Of a DNA stretch of 64,000 nucleotides, positions 32,950 through 41,002 are shown piece by piece. The DNA comes from Micromonospora sp. NBC_01699. GTDB lineage: Bacteria > Actinomycetota > Actinomycetes > Mycobacteriales > Micromonosporaceae. Both the position numbers and the translations under genes were made by a program. Under the pieces are notes generated by a model. The model was not told the origin of the DNA, searched no databases, and saw nothing but the letters and a program-made list of their open reading frames with translations. Location: contig NZ_CP109199.1 in assembly GCF_036250065.1 (NCBI RefSeq), positions 1,736,001 through 1,800,000 on the forward strand, read 5' to 3'. How positions within the stretch are numbered: the first letter of the stretch is position 1; each line of letters opens with the position of its first letter.

Positions 32950-33810
32950 ATGACCACGGCGAACTCCTCCGGGCTGCGGCGTGACGAGCTGGCCGCGTTC
33001 CTGCGCAGTCGGCGGGCGAGGCTGCGTCCGGGCGACGCCGGTCTGCCCGAGGGCATCGGTCGTCGTACGCCGGGGCTGCGGCGGCAGGAGGTGGCCCAAC
33101 TCGCCGGGATGTCGATCGACTACTACATCCGGCTGGAGCAGCGGCGGGGCCCGCATCCGTCCCGGCAGGTGCTGCTGGCGTTGTCCCGGGCGCTGATGCT
33201 CACCCGGGACGAGCGGGAGTACCTGTTCCGGATCGCCGGGGAGAACCCGCCCGCGACGGTCGGGCCGAGCCGGGAGGTGACGGCGGGCGTACGGCACCTG
33301 ATCGACGCGATGGTCGAGACCCCGGCGTACGTCGTCGACGCCAAGTACGACGTGCTGGCCTGGAACCGGTTGGCGACGTACTTCGTCGGGGACCTGTCGG
33401 CGGTACCGGAGTCGGACCGGAACATGATCCGCTGGATGTTCCGCCAGCCCGCCACCGACCCGCACTGGGACGACGCCCACACGCTGCGGTTCGCCCGCAG
33501 TTCGCTGGCTGACCTGCGGGCCGCCTACGGGCGTTATCCGGGAGATCCGGGCATCGAGGAACTCGTCACCGAACTGCTCGGCAGCTCGTCCCGGTTCGCC
33601 GAACTGTGGGCGGACCACGAGGTCGAGGTCCGGCGGCGGATAGTGAAACGGGTGTCGCACCCCGAGATTGGCGCACTCGCGTTCGAGTGTCAGGTGCTGC
33701 ACCTGGCCGACACCGACCAGCGGCTGATCGTCTACGTGGCCGAGCCCGGCTCACCCACCCACGATGCCTTCCGCCGGCTCGGTAGCCGGGCCGACCTGCC
33801 CAGCGCCTAG
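32950..33810 (+). CDS. HTH regulator with MmyB-like ligand-binding domain
   Basis: 286 residues. An N-terminal XRE helix-turn-helix (LRSRRARLRPGDAGLP, RRQEVAQLAGMSIDYYIRLE) is followed by the MmyB-like domain (VRHLIDAMVETPAYVVDAKY, DVLAWNRLATYF, VLHLADTDQRLIVYVAEPGS). The type is widespread in actinobacteria and usually encoded divergently from the oxidoreductase it represses, as with the SDR here. An ATG at 32941 is an alternative start; GGGGGG lies just upstream of both. Confidence 0.92.
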   Translation: MTTANSSGLRRDELAAFLRSRRARLRPGDAGLPEGIGRRTPGLRRQEVAQLAGMSIDYYIRLEQRRGPHPSRQVLLALSRALMLTRDEREYLFRIAGENPPATVGPSREVTAGVRHLIDAMVETPAYVVDAKYDVLAWNRLATYFVGDLSAVPESDRNMIRWMFRQPATDPHWDDAHTLRFARSSLADLRAAYGRYPGDPGIEELVTELLGSSSRFAELWADHEVEVRRRIVKRVSHPEIGALAFECQVLHLADTDQRLIVYVAEPGSPTHDAFRRLGSRADLPSA

Positions 33811-33819
33811 CCTCTTCTT

Positions 33820-33851
33820 CCGCTCACCCCGGCGCCGTCGCGGGTGAGCGG
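33820..33851. terminator. Hairpin terminator between convergent genes
   Basis: Perfect 10-bp stem CCGCTCACCC (33820-33829) against 33842-33851 with a 12-base loop, ten bases after the regulator stop and facing the anti-sigma gene. Confidence 0.7.
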
Positions 33852-33885
33852 CCCGGCGTCATCTGCGGGCGTTCCGGTCGGCGGC

Positions 33886-34662
33886 TCAGAGTGGCACGGT
33901 GACCAGTGCCGTTGCGGCTCCGTTGGCGTCGACCGCCTGCACCTGCATCCGGTCGATGTCGGCCCGGCGCGTCGCGGTGGTGGCCTGCAACAGCAGCGGC
34001 TCCGGACGGGCCGGTGTGCCGTAACCCTCGGCCGGCACGGTCCAGCTCGACAGCACCTCCGGCTCGCCGTTCTTGCGCAGCACCACCAGCCGGCAGAGCC
34101 GTGGACCGGTGAGCTTGCTCAGCGCGAACGAGATCTGGGTGCCGAACGGCCGGTCGTCGAGCAGCAGGTCGGCCCGGACCCCGGTGTTCTGGTCGGTGAC
34201 GGTCAGCTTCTCGCCCGCACCCAGCTCGGGGCCGCCGAAGCCGCCGCCCGGGTTCGGCGGGTTGCCCGCCGAGGCCGACGGCGGTGCGCTGGGCAGCGCG
34301 TTCGTCTGCGGACCGTCGCCGACCCAGCTCGCCCCGGCCACCAGGGCCAGTCCGCTCAGCAGCGCCACCACGACCACGCCCGCCGCCAGGCTGAGGATCC
34401 GCTGGCTGCGGGCCCGCTTGCGGTCCAGGCTGACCACGTTCAGCGCGCGGGTGACCATGGTGTCGTCGGCGGTCGCCCGCTCCATCACCGCCAGGTCGTC
34501 CCGGTCGACCTCGGCGAGCAGGTCGACCACCGGCAGCAGCGACTCCAGTTCACCGGCGCAGGCCCAGCAGTCGACCAGGTGCTCCTCGAACCGTACGGTG
34601 TCCTCTTCGTCGAGCACGCCGAGCGCGTACGAGGCGACGTCGAAGTGGTCGGACCGGCTCAT
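33886..34662 (-). CDS. Zinc-binding anti-sigma factor, membrane-bound
   Basis: 258 residues. The cytoplasmic ZAS domain has HLVDCWAC (His28, Cys32, Cys35; HxxxCxxC). One transmembrane helix (LAAGVVVVALLSGLALVAGA) lies near residues 92-111. The outer domain starts with a Pro/Gly/Ser linker and ends in a strand-rich part (FALSKLTGPRLCRLVVLRKN) like the RskA C-terminal domain. It should hold the ECF sigma encoded just upstream (ATGA overlap) until a surface signal triggers proteolysis. Confidence 0.9.
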   Translation of the reverse strand: MSRSDHFDVASYALGVLDEEDTVRFEEHLVDCWACAGELESLLPVVDLLAEVDRDDLAVMERATADDTMVTRALNVVSLDRKRARSQRILSLAAGVVVVALLSGLALVAGASWVGDGPQTNALPSAPPSASAGNPPNPGGGFGGPELGAGEKLTVTDQNTGVRADLLLDDRPFGTQISFALSKLTGPRLCRLVVLRKNGEPEVLSSWTVPAEGYGTPARPEPLLLQATTATRRADIDRMQVQAVDANGAATALVTVPL

Positions 34663-35351
34663 TCGGTCACCCCCCGCTGTTGCAGCGCGGTCCGCAGGGC
34701 GCGTAGCGCGTAGTAGACCCGGGACTTGGCGGTGCCCAGTGGCAACCCCAACTCCTCGGCGGCCTCCGGCACCGTACGGCCCCGGAAATAGGTGGCGACC
34801 AGGATCTCCCGATGCGAGTCGCTCAGCGTACGGAGTGCGTCGGTAACCGTCATCAGGCGTAGCACCCGTTCGGTTTCGTCGGCTTCGGAGAAGGTTTCCA
34901 GATCTCGGTCGTAGGTTTCCGCCGGCCGGGCCTGTCCGCTGCGATGTTCGTCAATGACGATCCGCCGGGCGACGGTGACCAGCCAGGGCCGCAGGGACGT
35001 CTGCCCCTGGGCACCGAGCCGGTGCGCGTTGCGCCAGGCACGCAACAGCGTTTCCTGTACGACGTCCTCGGCCCGCTGCCGGTCGCCGCCGGTGAGCCGG
35101 AGCACGAACATCAGCAGAGGGCCGGCATGCTGCTCATAGAGAAGCCGGACCAGATCGTCGGAACGGTTGGCCTCGGCTGACCCGGATTGGTGGCGGCCGG
35201 TAGCCGATCGTGGCGTCACGCGCTCATCATTGCCGGCAGCGATTCGGGCGTCGATACCGCCCCCGGCTTCAATTTCCCGCCGGGGTCGAGGGGCGCGCAC
35301 CCAGTCCGCCCGGACCAGGTCGACAGGCCGTTCTTCGGTCACCGTGTGCAT
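34659..35351 (-). CDS. ECF RNA polymerase sigma factor
   Basis: 230 residues; ATG 35351 with GGAGGGG just upstream. Region 2: LLYEQHAGPLLMFVLRLTGG, AEDVVQETLLRAWRNA and SLRPWLVTVARRIVIDEHR. Region 4: LRTLSDSHREILVATYF and TVPEAAEELGLPLGTAKSRV. It resembles the SigL/SigK-like ECF group with cognate ZAS anti-sigma. The N-terminal 60 residues are unusually long and basic; a GTG nearer region 2 is an alternative start. It overlaps the anti-sigma gene by four bases. Confidence 0.92.
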   Translation of the reverse strand: MHTVTEERPVDLVRADWVRAPRPRREIEAGGGIDARIAAGNDERVTPRSATGRHQSGSAEANRSDDLVRLLYEQHAGPLLMFVLRLTGGDRQRAEDVVQETLLRAWRNAHRLGAQGQTSLRPWLVTVARRIVIDEHRSGQARPAETYDRDLETFSEADETERVLRLMTVTDALRTLSDSHREILVATYFRGRTVPEAAEELGLPLGTAKSRVYYALRALRTALQQRGVTE

Positions 35352-35478
35352 TCACCCCTCCGCTGTCCCGTTATCCGGCCACCGTGGGGTACGGATCCCG
35401 ACCGGCAACGGATCAACCCCGGCGGACCGGATCCCGGTCGAGCCGAAATCGCCCCGCTGCGAGGCGGCTCACCCGGCC

Positions 35479-35500
35479 CCGGGTGACCCAGATCACCCGG
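35479..35500 (-). terminator. Hairpin overlapping the stop of the spermidine-synthase-like gene
   Basis: Perfect 8-bp stem CCGGGTGA (35479-35486) against 35493-35500 with a 6-base loop. The stop codon of the leftward gene is inside the right arm, so the hairpin forms right at the end of the message. Confidence 0.5.
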
Positions 35501-36350
35501 CCACGCCGAAGGTGCCGGCCGGCGGCGGGGCGGAGGCGGTCGCGGTGGCGTCCACCACGATTCTGGCGCCGCCGGTGAACCGATCCAGCTCCTCGTCGGC
35601 CAGCACCCGGCCGGGAAACCAGTCACCGGCCGCACGGCGGGTCAATTCGGCCACCGGCGGTGGCACCCGCCCGGCGACCAGCACCAGGTTGCCGTACCGG
35701 CGGCCGCGCAGCACCGCCGCGTCGGCGACCAGGCAGGCCAGCGGCAGCACCGACCGGACCGTGACGACCTGACCCCGGACGTGCTTGAGGGGCGGCCCGT
35801 CGGCGACGTTCACCAGGTACGTGCCGGCCGGGCGGAGCACCCGCGCCACCTCACCGGCGAACTCGACCGAGGTGAGCCGGGCCGGGGTCCGGGCACCGGC
35901 GAACACGTCGGCGACCACCAGGTCGTACGAGTCGTCGGGGGTGCCGGTCAGCGCCTCGCGGGCGTCGGCGACCCGTACCTTCAGCCGGGCCTGCGGGGGC
36001 CAGGGCAGTTCCCGCCGGACCAGTTCGACCAGGGCACCGTCGACCTCGACCACCCGCTGGGTGGAGCCGGGACGGGTCCGGGCCACGTACCGGGGCAGGG
36101 TCAGCGCGCCGCCGCCCAGGTGCAGCACCCGCAGCGGCGTACCGGCCGGGGCGACCAGGTCGATCGCGGCGGCCATCCGGCGGATGTACTCGAACTCCAG
36201 GTGGGTCGGGTCGTCCAGGTCGACGTGCGACTGCGGGGTGCCGTCGAGATTGAGCGTGAACGATCGCGGCCGGTCGGGGTCGGGCACCAGCTCGGCGAGC
36301 CCGGTGTCGACCCGTACGGCGAGCCGGTCCGGACCTCGCTTACGTGCCAT
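35493..36350 (-). CDS. Spermidine-synthase-like methyltransferase-fold protein
   Basis: 285 residues. The nucleotide-binding core has LRVLHLGGGALTLPRYVA, VVEVDGALVELVRREL, RVADAREAL and YDLVVADVFAGA, the order seen in spermidine-synthase-like proteins of actinobacteria. The classic polyamine-site residues are not all evident, so the substrate is uncertain. It starts 45 bases downstream of the nurA-like gene and may be the last gene of that operon. Confidence 0.85.
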   Translation of the reverse strand: MARKRGPDRLAVRVDTGLAELVPDPDRPRSFTLNLDGTPQSHVDLDDPTHLEFEYIRRMAAAIDLVAPAGTPLRVLHLGGGALTLPRYVARTRPGSTQRVVEVDGALVELVRRELPWPPQARLKVRVADAREALTGTPDDSYDLVVADVFAGARTPARLTSVEFAGEVARVLRPAGTYLVNVADGPPLKHVRGQVVTVRSVLPLACLVADAAVLRGRRYGNLVLVAGRVPPPVAELTRRAAGDWFPGRVLADEELDRFTGGARIVVDATATASAPPPAGTFGVAG

Positions 36351-36395
36351 GTCGCCCAGTATCGTCGGTCGGCCCGCCCACGTATGGCGGCCGGG

Positions 36396-37370
36396 TCAGC
36401 GCGGCGGCCGGTTGGCGGCGACGGTCAGCGTGCGGTGCAGCAGCCGGGCGTCGCCGAGCAGGGCGCGCAGCCGCCGTTCCAGTCCGGCGATCGGGATCAG
36501 GTTCTGCGGCGCCCGAGGATCCTTGTACGGCGACGAGGCGAACCGGGGCAGCGTCACCAGGGACCGGTCGGCGAGCCCGATCGCCTCCGGCGCGTCCAAC
36601 TCGGCCGAGCACTCGACCCGGACGATCCCGGCCCACGGGGCGCCGGTGCTGCCCGGCAGCCGCATATACCAGGAGTAGCCGCCCCAGGCGGTGCCGAGCT
36701 TGAACACCGGTGACCGTTGACCCGGTGCCAGCCGGGTCACCACGGCGGTCAGCCCGGCGTCGAGGTATTGGCTGTGCTGGGTCTTGATGTAGCCGATGGT
36801 GCGCGGCAGGTGGCGCCGGTTGCGCAGCGGCCCGTCCAGCACCAGCAGGTCGTCGTCGGTCCTGGCCGCGTCGGAGACCTCGACCTCCAGCGCGGTCAGC
36901 GGCCCCTGTACGGCCGCCGGCAGCTTGCTCAGCTCGCCGGTGCCGCCGACCCGGTGCAGGGTGTAGCGGATCCGGCCGGCGAGCACGTCCCCGGCCGACG
37001 GGCTGGCGGTGAACAGGCCCCGGGCGACCCGCGCCCCGGCCAGTTCGGCCACGCCGCGCCGCAGGTCGCAGCGGACCACGCCGGCGGCGTACGAGGCGGC
37101 GATGCCCGGGTACGAGGCGCCGTCGTCCTCGCGGGTCCAGACGCTGGCGTCGATCCGGCGCACCCCGTCGACCAGCAGCACCACGTCCGGCGCCGCCAAC
37201 CCGTCCGGTACGCCGACCGCCCGCCACTCGTCGGCGGGCATTTCGACGGTCGCGTCGACCTGTGCGCTGCTCGGTGCCGCCGGCCCGCCGGCCGCCTCGA
37301 ACGAGGCCCCGTAGGACGGGTCCCAGCCGTCGACGTAGTACCGGGGCGGCGGCGCCTGCACGCCGGTCAT
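36396..37370 (-). CDS. nurA: NurA-type nuclease
   Basis: 324 residues starting in an ATGA overlap with sbcC. NurA landmarks: LLVDGVRRIDASVW (VDG 67-69, first metal-binding Asp), DDLLVLDGPL (Asp179, second), IGYIKTQHSQYL, GQRSPVFKLG and YSWYMRLPGSTGAPWAGIVR followed by VE. NurA forms a ring nuclease that works with HerA on DNA ends opened by Mre11-Rad50. All three partners lie immediately upstream in the same transcription direction. An extra N-terminal YYVDGWDPSYGASFE block is characteristic of this actinobacterial version. Confidence 0.85.
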   Translation of the reverse strand: MTGVQAPPPRYYVDGWDPSYGASFEAAGGPAAPSSAQVDATVEMPADEWRAVGVPDGLAAPDVVLLVDGVRRIDASVWTREDDGASYPGIAASYAAGVVRCDLRRGVAELAGARVARGLFTASPSAGDVLAGRIRYTLHRVGGTGELSKLPAAVQGPLTALEVEVSDAARTDDDLLVLDGPLRNRRHLPRTIGYIKTQHSQYLDAGLTAVVTRLAPGQRSPVFKLGTAWGGYSWYMRLPGSTGAPWAGIVRVECSAELDAPEAIGLADRSLVTLPRFASSPYKDPRAPQNLIPIAGLERRLRALLGDARLLHRTLTVAANRPPR

Positions 37371-39847
37371 CCGATCCGCTCCACCCGTGCGGTCCGGGCG
37401 TCCTTGCGGACCTCGAACCGGACCGGCACCCGTTCGGCCAGCGCCGGTACGTGGGTCACCACGCCGACCATCCGGTCACCGCGCGCCGCCAGTGTCTCCA
37501 GGGTCGCCGCGACGGTGTCCAGGGTGGCCACGTCGAGGGTGCCGAAGCCCTCGTCCAGCAGGATCGACTCCAGGCTGGCGGTGGTGGTGGACAGGCCGGC
37601 GAGCTGTTCGGACAGGGCCAGTGCCAGGGCCAGCGAGGCTTGGAAGGTCTCCCCGCCGGACAGTGTGCGTACGCCCCGGCGCAGGCCGGCGTCGTGCTGG
37701 TCGACCACGTAGAACTCGCCCTTGTCGTGGGTCAGCTCGTACTGCCCGCCGGTGAGTTCGCGCAGGATCCGGGAGGCGCCGTCGACCAGCAGGTCGAGTG
37801 CCTCGGCGAGCAGCCAGCGTTCGAAGTTGTTGGCCCGCAGGTGCCCGGCCAGCGACCTGGCCGTACGGGCCGCTGCCTCGTGTTCGGCCCGTTTCCCGTT
37901 GAGCTGTTGGGCCTGCTCGTGTCGCTGGGCCAGCCGCTTCTGTTCGGCCTCGGCGGCCACCACCGCGACGGCCGCCGCGCCGACCGGGTCGGTGCCGGCC
38001 CGGCCGGGTTCGGTTCCGGCGGCGGTGAACAGGGCGGCGATCGCGGCGGCGGCGGTGTCGACGGCGTCGCGGGCGCGGGCCACCTCGGCGGCGGCGTCGA
38101 CCCGGTCGGCCCGTCGCCGGTCGGCTTCCCGCCGGGCCCAGTCGCGCAGGGCCGCCCAGGCGGCGGCGAGGTCGTCCCGGTCGGCGGCGGGCGGGCCGAG
38201 TCGGGCGATCCGGTCGCGGGCGGTGTCGAAGTCCCGCCCGGCCAGCCTGACCCGTTCCTCGGCCGACTCGACACCGGCCCGAGCCCGCCGGGACGCCTCC
38301 CGGGCGGTGCGCACCGCCGTGCCGGCCCGGTCGAGTTGGCCGCGCAGTTTGTCCAGGGCGGCGAGTTCGCGGCGCAGGGCGGCCGGGCCGGGGGAGTCGG
38401 TCAGTCGGGTGTCCAGTTCGGACAGGGCGGCGGCGAGCTGGTCGTGCCGCGCGCGGGCCCGGTCGAGGTCACGTTCCAGGGCGCGGGCGGCCCGGTCCCG
38501 TTCGGTGAAAAGCTTGGTCGCGGCGTCGGCGGCGGTCCTGGCCGCGTGTCCGGCGGCCTCGGCGGCGGTCACCGCCGAGCCGGCCGGTACCGCCGGCACC
38601 AGGTGCACCTCCTGCTCGCAGACCGGGCACGGGGCCCCGGCGGTGAGGTGGCCGCGCAGCGCGGCGGCCCGGTCGGCGGTCTGCGCCTCCTGGTACGCCC
38701 CGCGCGCCGTCTCCAGTTCCAGGCTCGCCCGTTCGGCGGCGACGCGGGCCCGGTCGAGGGCGGCCAACGCGGCGGTGTGGTCGGTCGCGGCGGCGGTCAG
38801 CCCGGCCGCGAGGGCGTCCGCCTCGGCGGCCACCCGGTCCCGTTCGGTGTGTGCCTGCAACAGCAGCCGCAGCAGGGTCGGGTCACCGGCCGAGGCCAGC
38901 TCACCGCGTACCTTTTCTTCCTGTTCCTCGGCCAGGGTGACCGCCGCGACGGTCTCGGCCGCGGCGGCCCGCGCGTCGTTGACCGCCAGCGCCACGGCGG
39001 CGACGTCGGCCGGCGGGTGGATCCGGTCCAGTTCGGCGAGTTCGCCGTCGAGGGCGGTCAGCCGGGCCGCCGCCGTCTCCGCCGACGCACGGGCCCGATC
39101 CAGTTCGGGTACGGCGGCCCGCACGTCCTCGGCCAGCCGGTGCATCGCCTCGACGCGCTGCCCGGCGGCGGCCAGGGTCGCCTCGTCGGCGTCGATGAGC
39201 CCGGCCAGCAGTCGATCGAGCGCGGCGATGTCCGCCTCCGCGTCGCCGGCCCGCTTGGTCGCCTTTTCCTGGACCTTCTGGTAGACGCCGAGGCCGAGCA
39301 GGTTGACCAGGATCTCCTGCCGGGCGGCCGGCTTGGCGTGCAGGAAGTCGGCGAACTGCCCCTGCGGCAGCACCACACAGCTGGTGAACTGCTCGTACGG
39401 CAGGCCGACCGCGACCTGCACGGCGGCGTCCATCTGGGCCGGGGTGCCGGCCAGGGCCTCGCCGAGGTCCTCCGGGCTCATCCCGGTGTCCAGTTTGGTC
39501 ACGTCGAAGCCGTCGGGCATCCGTTGCAGCCCGGCGTTGCCGGTCTTGACGTTGCCCCGGCTGTCCCGCCGGACCACCCGGGTCGCCACGTACCGGGAGC
39601 CGGCGGAGTCGAAGACCAGCCGGACGCGCGCCTCGACCGCCGACGGGGCGAGCGCGTTGGCGATGCCCCGGCTGCCGCCCCAGCGCGGCACGGTGCCGTA
39701 CAGGGCGAAGCAGATCGCGTCGAGCACCGTCGACTTGCCCGAACCGGTCGGACCGACCAGGGCGAAGAAGTCGGCGTCGGTGAAGTCGATCGTGGTGGGC
39801 TCCCGGAAGACGGTGAAGCCCGCCAGGTCCAGCCGGAGCGGACGCAC
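37367..39847 (-). CDS. sbcC: SbcC/Rad50 ATPase subunit
   Basis: 826 residues from a GTG sharing a base with the sbcD TAG (TAGTG overlap). Walker A GPTGSGKST (32-40), Q-loop PQGQFADFL (about 161), long Ala/Arg-rich coiled coils, a zinc hook APCPVCEQ (Cys407, Cys410), signature TLSGGETFQASLALAL and Walker B/D-loop ILLDEGFGTLD near the end. With SbcD it forms the tethering ATPase-nuclease that trims hairpins, blocked ends and double-strand breaks. It is somewhat shorter than E. coli SbcC, as usual in actinobacteria. Confidence 0.96.
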   Translation of the reverse strand: MRPLRLDLAGFTVFREPTTIDFTDADFFALVGPTGSGKSTVLDAICFALYGTVPRWGGSRGIANALAPSAVEARVRLVFDSAGSRYVATRVVRRDSRGNVKTGNAGLQRMPDGFDVTKLDTGMSPEDLGEALAGTPAQMDAAVQVAVGLPYEQFTSCVVLPQGQFADFLHAKPAARQEILVNLLGLGVYQKVQEKATKRAGDAEADIAALDRLLAGLIDADEATLAAAGQRVEAMHRLAEDVRAAVPELDRARASAETAAARLTALDGELAELDRIHPPADVAAVALAVNDARAAAAETVAAVTLAEEQEEKVRGELASAGDPTLLRLLLQAHTERDRVAAEADALAAGLTAAATDHTAALAALDRARVAAERASLELETARGAYQEAQTADRAAALRGHLTAGAPCPVCEQEVHLVPAVPAGSAVTAAEAAGHAARTAADAATKLFTERDRAARALERDLDRARARHDQLAAALSELDTRLTDSPGPAALRRELAALDKLRGQLDRAGTAVRTAREASRRARAGVESAEERVRLAGRDFDTARDRIARLGPPAADRDDLAAAWAALRDWARREADRRRADRVDAAAEVARARDAVDTAAAAIAALFTAAGTEPGRAGTDPVGAAAVAVVAAEAEQKRLAQRHEQAQQLNGKRAEHEAAARTARSLAGHLRANNFERWLLAEALDLLVDGASRILRELTGGQYELTHDKGEFYVVDQHDAGLRRGVRTLSGGETFQASLALALALSEQLAGLSTTTASLESILLDEGFGTLDVATLDTVAATLETLAARGDRMVGVVTHVPALAERVPVRFEVRKDARTARVERIG

Positions 39848-40992
39848 TACCCGCCCACCTCCTCGTACAGCTCGTCGAACAGGTCGCGTACGCCGTCGTC
39901 GTCCGGGGCCCGGCTGTCCAGGTAGTCGCCGAACAGTTCCCGCGCCGACCGGCCGGCCCGGGGCGCGGACCGGACCCGTCCGGCCGCCGCCAGCATCTCC
40001 GGGTCGACCCGGACCTCCAGCGCGCGGGGGAGCAGGGCCTGCACCTCCTCGCGCAGCCCGGCGCGGGGTGTCTCCCGGACGAAGACCCGCAGCCAGCCGT
40101 CCGGTGCCTCGATCTCGCCCAGCTCGGCCAGCGTGCCCCGGACCGTACGCAGCGGTGAGGCGGCGGTGATCGGCACCTCGCGGGTACGGGCGGCGGTGCT
40201 GGTGGTGACCTCGACGATGGTGACCGACGGCCGGTTCTCCTCCTCGCCGAAGTCGATCGCCAACGGGCTGCCGCTGTACCGGATCGGGGCCGGGCCCGGC
40301 ACCTGCTGGGACCGGTGCAGGTGACCCAGTGCCACGTAGTGTGCGTTGGTCGGGAAGATCGTCGCCGGCACCGCATACCCGAGTACGGTCTGCGACTCCC
40401 GCTCGCCGCCGCCGGCCATCGCCCCGACCACTGTCAGGTGGGCGGTGACCAGGTGCACCCTGTCCGGTTCGGTGAAACTCTCGGTGAGCCGCCGGAACAG
40501 CCGCCCGATGTGGTCGGCGTACGTCTGGTTCGCCTCGGCGGCGGTCAGCTCGTACATCTCGGTGGCGCGGATCGCGTACCGCTGGCTCAGGAACGGCAGC
40601 GCGACCAGCCGCCACCGTTCGCCACCGGCGGTGACCCCGTCGACCAGGTGTTCCTCCGGGGTGTCCCGGACACTGCCGCGCAGGGTCACCCCGGCCGCGT
40701 CGGCCCACGGCCGCAGCGCGTCCAGCGCCGGCCCGTTGTCGTGGTTGCCGCCGACCGCGACGACCTGCGCCCCGGTGTTCTGCAACGCGGTCAGCGCGCG
40801 GGTGACCAGTCGGGTCGCCTCCGGGGTGGGTGCGGCGGTGTCGTAGAGGTCACCGGCGACGATCACCAGGTCGGGTCGTTCGGCGCGGGCCACCTCGACC
40901 ACCTGGGTCAGCACCGTCACCTGCTCGGCGAGCCGTGACTGTCCCTTGAGGACCTTGCCGATGTGCCAGTCGGAGGTGTGCAGGATCTTCAC
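39847..40992 (-). CDS. sbcD: SbcD/Mre11 nuclease subunit
   Basis: 381 residues; GTG 40992 with GAGGA eight bases upstream, ten bases after the herA-like stop. Metallophosphoesterase motifs: HTSDWHIGK, IVAGDLYDTA, AVGGNHDNG, LVTAHLTVVG and ALGHLHRSQ. These supply the two-manganese site of Mre11-type exo/endonucleases. The C-terminal region is the SbcD capping and SbcC-binding part. It acts together with SbcC encoded directly downstream. Confidence 0.96.
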   Translation of the reverse strand: MKILHTSDWHIGKVLKGQSRLAEQVTVLTQVVEVARAERPDLVIVAGDLYDTAAPTPEATRLVTRALTALQNTGAQVVAVGGNHDNGPALDALRPWADAAGVTLRGSVRDTPEEHLVDGVTAGGERWRLVALPFLSQRYAIRATEMYELTAAEANQTYADHIGRLFRRLTESFTEPDRVHLVTAHLTVVGAMAGGGERESQTVLGYAVPATIFPTNAHYVALGHLHRSQQVPGPAPIRYSGSPLAIDFGEEENRPSVTIVEVTTSTAARTREVPITAASPLRTVRGTLAELGEIEAPDGWLRVFVRETPRAGLREEVQALLPRALEVRVDPEMLAAAGRVRSAPRAGRSARELFGDYLDSRAPDDDGVRDLFDELYEEVGG

Positions 40993-41002
40993 GGTGGGGT
41001 CC

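Noticed and set aside
37262-39925. 887-codon rightward open frame with Gly/Gln-rich repeats
   Set aside because: It lies antisense to sbcC, whose Walker, zinc-hook and signature motifs are all intact. High GC content produces long empty frames on the opposite strand.
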